NCBI GenBank assembly: GCA_052315415.1
Contig: JBLSDH010000014.1
Span: 1-36,042, forward strand
From: Cuniculiplasma sp052315415
GTDB lineage: Archaea > Thermoplasmatota > Thermoplasmata > Thermoplasmatales > Thermoplasmataceae
DNA: 36,042 bases
Direction of reading: 5' to 3'
Shown here piece after piece: positions 6,261 to 12,863 of this stretch. Below the pieces are notes generated by a model. It was given only the letters and a program-made list of their open reading frames with translations, did not search any database and was not told the origin of the DNA. How positions within the stretch are numbered: position 1 is the stretch's first letter; each line of letters starts with the position of its first letter. The position numbers and the translations under genes were made by a program.

Positions 6261-7343
6261 ATGATACCTGAAATTTCAATATTAATTGTATATACTATTG
6301 TCATAATTTTTATAACAATTTTTCAGGTTTTAAGAATATTTTATACACGTAATATTGAAAATAAAAAAGAAGATCTTATTATGGACGGAAAGAGAGTGAC
6401 AGTTATCCTTCCTTGCAAGGGAATAGATCCCGGTCTTGAGAAGCATCTGGAAGCTCTGAAAAATCAGTCATACAAAAATTACAGGCTTGTGGCCGTGATT
6501 GATGGTGAACATGATCCCGTTCACGAACTTCTAATTAAAAATGAAATACAGGTAATACTTTCCAAAGATTATGGTGGAAGTGGAAAGGTTAACGCAATAG
6601 CTACTGCAATGGATTATTTTAAGCAAAACACTGATATTTTTGTTGTCGTTGATTCTGACACCATGGTTTCAAGTAACTGGTTATCTTATCTGGTGTCTCC
6701 AATAATTAAGGGTGAATTTTCAGCAGTAAGCACTTATCCTGAGTATATTCCTGCAGAGGGTAAAAAATTCTGGAACTATGTTAAACGTGTTTGGGGAATG
6801 CTTGGCATAAATATGATGGAATTTCCACTTTCAAGATTTGTATGGGGTGGTTCAATGGCTTTTTCTTCAGATATAATATTCCCTGAAAACTTTAACACCT
6901 TTTGCAAATCAGTTTCAGATGATGCCAGTATTACTGGAATTTGTTCAGAAAACAATTTTAAAATTGGATACTCAAAAAAAGCTACCCCTGAAGTTCATGT
7001 TTCCGAGGATCGAAAAAAGTTTATGGAATGGAGCACAAGGCAAATGGCAATAAGCGTTAACTACTCCAAAATGGCCTTTATTTCAGGAATGTTCATTTAT
7101 ACAGGCACCATTCTTTTTCTATTCTCCCTTATACCTCTTTCCATTTATGTATCTGACATTTTTGTAATTGGATACATCCCTTGGTTAGTATCAACACTTA
7201 TAAATGTGAGAAGGGAAAAAGAAAACAGGCTGATGGTATTTTTTGTAAGCTTGATTATATCATTCGTATATTTCTGGAATCTTTTATCTGGCATCAGAAA
7301 GAAAACAATTGAATGGAGGGGGAAGGAATATAAACTATCATAA
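6261..7343 (+). CDS. Membrane glycosyltransferase, family 2 (GT-A fold)
   Basis: 360 residues. An N-terminal helix (residues 5-25) is followed by a GT-A domain: VTVILPCKG (46-54), NQSYKNYRLVAVIDG (68-82) and VVVDSD (128-133, the DxD metal site). Later come SDD in VSDDASITGI, as the probable catalytic acidic region, and RQMA in place of the Q/RxxRW motif of processive enzymes. Two C-terminal helices (about 275-300 and 325-345) anchor it. The arrangement resembles ceramide glucosyltransferase-like GT21 and other lipid glycosyltransferases, so it may glycosylate archaeal lipids or a lipid carrier. The donor and acceptor are unknown. It overlaps the 3' end of the convergent lutB-like gene by six bases. 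Confidence 0.8.
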   Translation: MIPEISILIVYTIVIIFITIFQVLRIFYTRNIENKKEDLIMDGKRVTVILPCKGIDPGLEKHLEALKNQSYKNYRLVAVIDGEHDPVHELLIKNEIQVILSKDYGGSGKVNAIATAMDYFKQNTDIFVVVDSDTMVSSNWLSYLVSPIIKGEFSAVSTYPEYIPAEGKKFWNYVKRVWGMLGINMMEFPLSRFVWGGSMAFSSDIIFPENFNTFCKSVSDDASITGICSENNFKIGYSKKATPEVHVSEDRKKFMEWSTRQMAISVNYSKMAFISGMFIYTGTILFLFSLIPLSIYVSDIFVIGYIPWLVSTLINVRREKENRLMVFFVSLIISFVYFWNLLSGIRKKTIEWRGKEYKLS

Positions 7344-8477
7344 TTTTCTACCACCGTTCTCTTTAATTTTCTTTATTACCTCTGGTATGTTTATGCCCAT
7401 AGGACATACTTCTTTGCATCCTCCTGAATGAACACAGTAGAATGATGGAAGGCCATCTCCGTTTGTAATATAGTTCCACATTACGCCCATTGGTCCGTTA
7501 TAAGGAGATTTTTCTCCCATCCATTCTTTACCTATGGTACGGTAAACAGGACACGAGAAATAACATCTTCCGCATTTAATACAAAGGAGGGCCTCCTTGA
7601 TTTCATCATTTTTTGATGCCTCTATTCTTCCATTGTCCAGAAAAATAACATTAAGTTCCTTCGGACCTGTTGCGGGTGAAACTCTCTTTGATTCTATATC
7701 AGCCGTAGAACTTGGACCTGATGTTACATTTATATAAGTAGGGGGAAATAGTCCTGCATATGCTGCCTGAATTGTCACTTCATCAAAACCATCTGAAAAT
7801 TCAGGAACTATCTTATCAACACCAACAATAACTATGTGTATTTGTGGAACCACTGTATCCATCCTTATATTTCCCTCATTTTCAACAAGGAAAATTGAAC
7901 CAGTGTCCGCCGAAACTGAATTTGCTCCTGTAATTCCTATGTCTGCTTCAAAATATTTCTTCATCAAAAAGTTTCTGACCACAGCAACAACGTCTTTAAC
8001 ATCTGAATTTTCATTCAATCCTGTTGTAATTTTTTTCAAATTTCTTATTGCATCCACTTTTGACATATCTATGGCAGGTTCAACAATATGTGAGGGCCAT
8101 CCATTGGATATTTGAACAAGAAATTCTCCCAGATCTGTTTCCCAGACCTCATTTCCATGTTCACTAAGATATTCCCTTAATCTGATTTCATAAGCTGCGT
8201 TAGTCTTTGAAAAAACAATTTTTTTACCTCTCCCTGTAATGTTTCCTATTATTTTCCTCGCATCATCTGCATTTTTAGCAAAATAAGCATGTCCACCTGT
8301 TTTCTCAACTGATTTCATTGCCATTTCTGTATATTTTTCAAGATTGTTTATGACTTCCATTTTTTTATCTCTTAAATTTTCAGCTTTTTTCAAAATATAT
8401 GGGTATTTCTCCGCTATTTTTTCAAATCTTTCCTGGTGGGAATTGCTAATACCTTCTATTATTTCATTCCATTTCAT
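7338..8477 (-). CDS. lutB: LutB-like L-lactate utilization iron-sulfur protein (LUD + ferredoxin)
   Basis: 379 residues. An N-terminal LUD domain (about 55-270; GITGANSVSADTGSIFLVEN is characteristic) is followed by a bacterial-type 4Fe-4S region. The first cluster motif CIKCGRCYFSCP is complete (Cys 299, 302, 305, 309). The second, CVHSGGCKEVCP, has Ser351 where Cys is usual (Cys 348, 354, 358). LutB works with LutA and LutC to oxidise L-lactate to pyruvate. Here no separate LutC is visible and the LUD domain is the N-terminal half of this protein. The start codon overlaps the stop of the lutA-like gene by four bases, so the two are coupled. Related LUD-ferredoxin proteins are also used with glycolate or other 2-hydroxyacid oxidases. 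Confidence 0.82.
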   Translation of the reverse strand: MKWNEIIEGISNSHQERFEKIAEKYPYILKKAENLRDKKMEVINNLEKYTEMAMKSVEKTGGHAYFAKNADDARKIIGNITGRGKKIVFSKTNAAYEIRLREYLSEHGNEVWETDLGEFLVQISNGWPSHIVEPAIDMSKVDAIRNLKKITTGLNENSDVKDVVAVVRNFLMKKYFEADIGITGANSVSADTGSIFLVENEGNIRMDTVVPQIHIVIVGVDKIVPEFSDGFDEVTIQAAYAGLFPPTYINVTSGPSSTADIESKRVSPATGPKELNVIFLDNGRIEASKNDEIKEALLCIKCGRCYFSCPVYRTIGKEWMGEKSPYNGPMGVMWNYITNGDGLPSFYCVHSGGCKEVCPMGINIPEVIKKIKENGGRKL

Positions 8478-9379
8478 GACAGCACCTCCATTATATCCTT
8501 AACCTCAGTGTAGGGGGAAAGATTTTCGTAACATAGAGGGCAAACAACAAGAATCTCCTTTCCAGTTTTTTTAAGAATCCTTGCCCTTTCCTCTGCAATT
8601 TTTTCCGAAACTTTTGGATCAATGGGACCCAGGGGTGCTCCACAACAGAATGATAGACTTTTTCCAGTTACAAATTCATTTTCAACCAAATTTAGACCTG
8701 AGGACTTTAACATGTCCCTAAGGGTGTCCCGTTTTCCCAAGAATTTTGAATACAAGCATGAATCATGAAGTGTATATTCTCCCACACCCTTTAATCCAGA
8801 AATAAAATCAAAGTATGGTGAAAATTTTATATTGAAAACGCCTAATTTTTTCAGGTTTTCCAAAGCATTTGTGGTATGAGGATCCACGGTTATTATCATT
8901 TCAACACCCTTCTCAATGAAGAATTCATTAAGTTTTTTTCCATATTCTTTGAATTCGTTAATAAATCCAAGTTCGTATAGAAGAGCACCGCTGTAAGGCT
9001 CATCCTCGTAAAGATATGATAATTGTGGAAATGCATTTGAAATTTTCAAATAAATTTTTCTTAATATTTCAGCAGAACGGTCTCTTTTTTCTTTTTGATT
9101 CTTTATAAGTTTGGTACCTGCTATTGATGCTATTTTAGATTTACCAAGAAAACCCAGGCTAGATGTAAATTTTTCATATGTTTTGAAAACATCAGACATC
9201 TGATACATGTAGGATGTGAAAAATATGGTCTTTCCATTTTTTGGTATATCAAGTTGGGAAGCCCATAATGTTGCTGCCTTTTTATCAAGAAGAAATGGTA
9301 GATAACTGGACATCAAATTATGATAGAGTACATCTTTCAAAGTTCTCAGTATTTTTGAAAGTTTTTCATCTTTAATCAT
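8474..9379 (-). CDS. lutA: LutA/GlpC-like CCG-domain protein
   Basis: 301 residues of the cysteine-rich (CCG) family that binds iron-sulfur clusters in LutA, GlcF, GlpC and HdrB/D. The C-terminal domain is intact: HDSC (205-208), FCCGAP with Cys 245-246, and CPLC (280-283). The N-terminal domain, which in LutA carries a second CCG set, has lost its cysteines: the equivalent of the CCG segment reads DEPYSGALLYELG. It therefore probably holds one cluster rather than two. It forms an operon with the lutB-like gene, presumably passing electrons from lactate or another 2-hydroxyacid. Confidence 0.78.
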   Translation of the reverse strand: MIKDEKLSKILRTLKDVLYHNLMSSYLPFLLDKKAATLWASQLDIPKNGKTIFFTSYMYQMSDVFKTYEKFTSSLGFLGKSKIASIAGTKLIKNQKEKRDRSAEILRKIYLKISNAFPQLSYLYEDEPYSGALLYELGFINEFKEYGKKLNEFFIEKGVEMIITVDPHTTNALENLKKLGVFNIKFSPYFDFISGLKGVGEYTLHDSCLYSKFLGKRDTLRDMLKSSGLNLVENEFVTGKSLSFCCGAPLGPIDPKVSEKIAEERARILKKTGKEILVVCPLCYENLSPYTEVKDIMEVLS

Positions 9380-9491
9380 AATTTAAAAAATGAATTGGTA
9401 TATATTAATGTGAACACTCATTAATAAGCTTTAATCAGGAATTAAGAAATATTTCAGAAAATAATATATCATTGAGAAAAATATTCTTTTG

Positions 9492-9812
9492 ATGAAACTT
9501 TATTATAAAATAGGTCTCATAGGTGCTGTTATAAATATTATTATAGCTGCCGTATCTGTATTTGTCAGTCAATTATCACATGAAATATCATTCTTCGGTG
9601 TTTATAACTACAGTCAAACCATTGTTATAAATATGGTATTCTCCGTAATTGCCATACTTGGTGTAATAATCAGTACAAGCAAGAAAGATATAGGTCTCAC
9701 AACCATGATGGTTATATCAATCGCCGGTATTCTTGCATATCCTGGCATATTTATAATAGGCTATATTATAATTATAGTGGGGGCTCTTACGGAACTGGTT
9801 TATAAAAAATGA
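9492..9812 (+). CDS. Small three- to four-helix membrane protein
   Basis: 106 residues from the ATG at 9492; a TTG one codon upstream is less likely. Hydrophobic segments are at about 5-27, 43-60, 66-84 and 84-102, with hardly any extramembrane sequence. The pattern resembles DUF4064-type small membrane proteins, but I would not assign it. It stands just before the vWA gene, from which a T8 tract and a separate TATA box isolate it. Confidence 0.5.
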   Translation: MKLYYKIGLIGAVINIIIAAVSVFVSQLSHEISFFGVYNYSQTIVINMVFSVIAILGVIISTSKKDIGLTTMMVISIAGILAYPGIFIIGYIIIIVGALTELVYKK

Positions 9813-9815
9813 TCA

Positions 9816-9823
9816 TTTTTTTT
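9816..9823 (+). terminator. Oligo-T terminator
   Basis: Eight consecutive T begin 4 nt after the stop codon of the small membrane protein gene and precede the TATA box of the vWA gene. Confidence 0.45.
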
Positions 9824-9836
9824 AATAAGATAAGAT

Positions 9837-9849
9837 TTTTATATAATAT
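9837..9849 (+). promoter_or_regulatory. TATA box of the vWA-PP2C operon
   Basis: TTTTTATATAATA centred about 21-26 nt before the ATG at 9864, giving a leaderless transcript for the triad's plus-strand genes. Confidence 0.5.
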
Positions 9850-9863
9850 AAAATTATCAAACA

Positions 9864-10691
9864 ATGACTTACGAAGCTGAAATAAGCAGAAGGAACCCGG
9901 GACTTTTTGTTTTTCTTTTGGATCAATCAAGATCAATGAGCCACAAGATGGCAGGTGGCAACGATTCAAAGGCAAAAGAGGCATCAAACGCAATTAATTC
10001 TCAGATTAATGAGCTCATAAACAGATGTACAAAGGCCGATGGAATCAGACCATATTTTGATGTTGCTGTTATAGGTTACGGATTTAAAAGTGGCCAGGCA
10101 GGAGGTCTGATTTCAGATCATCCAATCTCAATTAGTGAAATGGAAAAGCATGTGATTAGAACAGAGAAGAGAAAGACGGTCATAGATGGAGAGGAGATAG
10201 AAATAGAAACCCCAATATGGTTTGAGCCTGCAGCAGCCTATGACACTCCAATGGTTAAGGCACTGATGATGGCAGAGGAATGGATTGACTCCTGGATCAA
10301 GGAGCATCCGGACTCATTCCCGCCAGTTCTTATTAACATCTCTGACGGCGGAGCATCAGACGGGGACCCTACAAAAATTGCTGAAGACATAATGAAATTA
10401 TCAACAAATGACGGAAATGTTATGATCTGGAACTGTCATCTCTCTGAGAACAGTTCAGAGAAAAAAATAATATTCCCGGTTGACGTTGCGGAGGTTAAAA
10501 GTGCAGATAAACACTCAGAACAGATGTTCAACATGTCAACTGTGATACCTGAGTCAATGATGGCAATTGCAAGGGAAGAGTATTCTGATGTAAGGAATGG
10601 ATCAAGAGCATATGCATACAATGCTTCACTGGAAGATCTGATTAAGTTACTGGATATAGGAACGAGGGTCGCATATACAAGGGTAGAATAG
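9864..10691 (+). CDS. TerY-like von Willebrand factor A domain protein
   Basis: 275 residues forming a single vWA domain without signal peptide or membrane helix, so cytoplasmic. The MIDAS metal site is complete: DQSRS (D20, S22, S24), T128 in YDTPMVKAL and D161 in INISDGGASDGDP. After the MIDAS aspartate there is a ~110-residue tail with ISTVIPESMM- and SRAYAYNAS-like segments resembling TerY C-terminal regions. The stop codon at 10689-10691 directly abuts the ATG of the PP2C gene. vWA domains of this kind act as metal-dependent scaffolds. The combination with PP2C and a kinase is the TerY-P triad layout known from bacteria, so it may recruit the kinase and phosphatase to a target. The functional reading is inference. 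Confidence 0.8.
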   Translation: MTYEAEISRRNPGLFVFLLDQSRSMSHKMAGGNDSKAKEASNAINSQINELINRCTKADGIRPYFDVAVIGYGFKSGQAGGLISDHPISISEMEKHVIRTEKRKTVIDGEEIEIETPIWFEPAAAYDTPMVKALMMAEEWIDSWIKEHPDSFPPVLINISDGGASDGDPTKIAEDIMKLSTNDGNVMIWNCHLSENSSEKKIIFPVDVAEVKSADKHSEQMFNMSTVIPESMMAIAREEYSDVRNGSRAYAYNASLEDLIKLLDIGTRVAYTRVE

Positions 10692-11390
10692 ATGGAAATA
10701 TGCTCTTTTTCTTTTCAAAAACTTGGAAACACACCTGAAGAGAATGAGGATGCATATTCCTACTCTGATGAAAGTATAGCAGTGGCTGATGGGGCCAGCG
10801 ATTCAATATTCTCTGGACTCTGGGCCAAATCTCTTGTAGATGAATTTGTGGATGGAAATTATGACCTTGAATATACTGATAATAAGGTAAAATTCCTCCA
10901 AAATGCAAGGGACCGATGGTTTAATGAAATAAAGTGGGACGAACTCAAGTGGAATGTGAAGAACAAAGCAATAACAGGGTCATATGCAACGTTCATATCC
11001 TGCAGATTTGAGGGGGAAAAAATAAAAATATTTTCAGTGGGGGATAGCTGCTTCATAGGAATAATGGAAAAGCAACTTTATTCATTTCCAATTCAAGACA
11101 GCAAAGCCTTTGGCATTACACCCAGATTATTATGGAGCGGCTATGGTAGACCACTTGATAACAGGGAATACAAACAGAGATCTGATTTTGTTTCGGTTGA
11201 ATTCAACAAAAACCAATTCTCTGAATTTATGCTCTCAACAGATGCACTTTCAAACTATGTAATTTCAAATGGTGTAAAGGGATTTCAAAAGGTTAAGGAA
11301 AACTATAATATGAAAAATTTTTTTGATCAGGAGAGGGAAAAGGGCAGAATAAAGAATGACGATCTGACTGCGGTGATCATTTCATTTTAG
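10692..11390 (+). CDS. PP2C-type (PPM) protein phosphatase
   Basis: 232 residues. PPM motifs can be followed: EENEDAY (16-22), VADGASD (31-37; DGAS in place of DGHGG), GSYATFISC, IFSVGDSC, and a C-terminal NDDLTAVIIS whose two Asp are the usual metal ligands. There is no regulatory domain. It removes phosphate from Ser/Thr and would oppose the kinase at 11377-12789. The gene starts with no gap after the vWA gene. Its last 14 bases overlap the 3' end of the kinase gene on the other strand. Confidence 0.85.
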   Translation: MEICSFSFQKLGNTPEENEDAYSYSDESIAVADGASDSIFSGLWAKSLVDEFVDGNYDLEYTDNKVKFLQNARDRWFNEIKWDELKWNVKNKAITGSYATFISCRFEGEKIKIFSVGDSCFIGIMEKQLYSFPIQDSKAFGITPRLLWSGYGRPLDNREYKQRSDFVSVEFNKNQFSEFMLSTDALSNYVISNGVKGFQKVKENYNMKNFFDQEREKGRIKNDDLTAVIISF

Positions 11391-12789
11391 AAAGTTTTGC
11401 AAGATCTATCCCAGTCCAGTCAGGGGATTGAAGACAGAATTCTTCAAGCATTTCAGCTAGTTTTTTCGTTTTTCCTCCCGTTTCCTTCATTTTCTGGAAT
11501 ACCTTTGATTTTTTTGGATTTCTGAAGTCGTTTCCATCCATTAATAGTTTATCCTGATCATGATTGTTGTATTTCCAGAAATCCGGATTTTTACTTATTG
11601 CATATATGTTTGAATACATCACCAGCCCTGAAAAATTGTCCAGCTTTGGTCCGTAATATTTTCCCCTGTTTGGATGCTGAAAAGCCTCGTGACCAAGCTC
11701 TTCAGATCCAAGTTTTTCCAATCCAGGCACATACATTCCATCGTAGTCAACCAGCCACAGTTTACCTCTTTTATCAATTATTATATTATCCAATGAAAGG
11801 TCACCATGAGCAATATTATATTTTTGCATTTTCAAAATATATTCAATTATTGTGTTGGATAGCCATCTCATTTTTTCTGATTTATCGTAATTTTTATCAA
11901 TGTATGAATGTAATGTTTCACCCTCTATCCAGTTCATTGTTATTATGGGAAAATATTCCGAAGGCCTCTGTAATACTCTGACACCATCTTCATAATATCT
12001 AAAATCAAGAAGAAAATCTAACTTTGCTGAATTTATATTTTTGCTTATTTTTTCAAATCTGTAATCAATATACTGACTGCCCCTTGTGAAGCATTTAAGA
12101 GCATAATAATTTTCATTTTTTTTGTATTTAAAAACGACTCCAAAATTTCCAGCCCCATAAATAAGGGTAGGGTATGCAACATTTTCATTTTTTAATATTT
12201 CTATGCCTTCAAGCTCCTTGTATTTCTTGGATATTGAAAATTTTACATTTTGCAATGTCTGAGAATAGGCAGATGAATTTGGCCAGGATCTCTTTTTTGA
12301 CACTGGCATCTTATCCTTTGCTGCATCATTAATGGCAGACGATTCATTCTCAAAGTTCTTTTCATTATTACTATATTTCAATTTTGAGATCTCTGCTTTT
12401 ATATCTTTTGTTTCATCCTGAATTTCATCAAGATCCATTTCCAATCTGGTGTATTTATCATCCTTTGTGATCACGTAAAATGAAATGTGGTATTTTTTCC
12501 CATCTTCAATCCGCAATTTTTTAATGAAGAGACCCTTTCCCTCTTTTTTCATTTTCATGATCCTGTCCCTTAATTCATAATCCCTGAGTGTGAATTCCAC
12601 CTTCCTTATGTAATTCTCATCCTGATCCATTAATCTCAAAACAACTCTTCCATTCTGATCCAGAATTTTTGATATTTTCACCGTAGGTGTTTTCGACGAA
12701 TATTTTCTGAAAATTTTCTGGCGCCAGCTTTTTCTGACACCGAGCGCATTCTTTATTTCTCTGTCCATTTTATTATTTAATACATTCAT
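11377..12789 (-). CDS. Ser/Thr-type protein kinase of the vWA-PP2C-kinase triad
   Basis: 470 residues from ATG 12789; a TTG at 12822 would add 11. Residues about 40-140 form a beta-rich domain of unknown type (KISKILDQNGRVVLRLMD, KKYHISFYVIT), followed by a polar linker. The kinase domain then begins: glycine loop YGAGNFGVVFK, VAIK-type Lys in YYALKCF, catalytic loop HGDLSLDN (H328, D330, N335) and DYDG (D350) in place of DFG. It is followed by GLEKLGSEELGHEAFQHP, a sequence seen in bacterial kinases accompanying vWA and PP2C genes. All catalytic residues are present, so it should be active. The C-terminus is helical. Soluble, no membrane helix. It is convergent with the PP2C gene (14-nt overlap) and divergent from the helicase gene. 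Confidence 0.82.
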   Translation of the reverse strand: MNVLNNKMDREIKNALGVRKSWRQKIFRKYSSKTPTVKISKILDQNGRVVLRLMDQDENYIRKVEFTLRDYELRDRIMKMKKEGKGLFIKKLRIEDGKKYHISFYVITKDDKYTRLEMDLDEIQDETKDIKAEISKLKYSNNEKNFENESSAINDAAKDKMPVSKKRSWPNSSAYSQTLQNVKFSISKKYKELEGIEILKNENVAYPTLIYGAGNFGVVFKYKKNENYYALKCFTRGSQYIDYRFEKISKNINSAKLDFLLDFRYYEDGVRVLQRPSEYFPIITMNWIEGETLHSYIDKNYDKSEKMRWLSNTIIEYILKMQKYNIAHGDLSLDNIIIDKRGKLWLVDYDGMYVPGLEKLGSEELGHEAFQHPNRGKYYGPKLDNFSGLVMYSNIYAISKNPDFWKYNNHDQDKLLMDGNDFRNPKKSKVFQKMKETGGKTKKLAEMLEEFCLQSPDWTGIDLAKLSKMK

Positions 12790-12823
12790 ATTTTTAAGTT
12801 TATTGAATTTGTTGAAAAACAAA

Positions 12824-12838
12824 ATAAAATATATTAAA
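12824..12838. promoter_or_regulatory. Shared AT-rich TATA element between kinase and helicase genes
   Basis: ATAAAATATATTAAA sits about 28-38 nt before the helicase ATG (12864) and about 40 nt before the kinase ATG (12789). The near-palindromic AAAATATATT core could serve both directions. It is the only good TATA candidate in the 74-nt gap, so the two genes probably share control. Confidence 0.4.
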
Positions 12839-12863
12839 AAAGTTGAGATAAAGTTAATTGATC

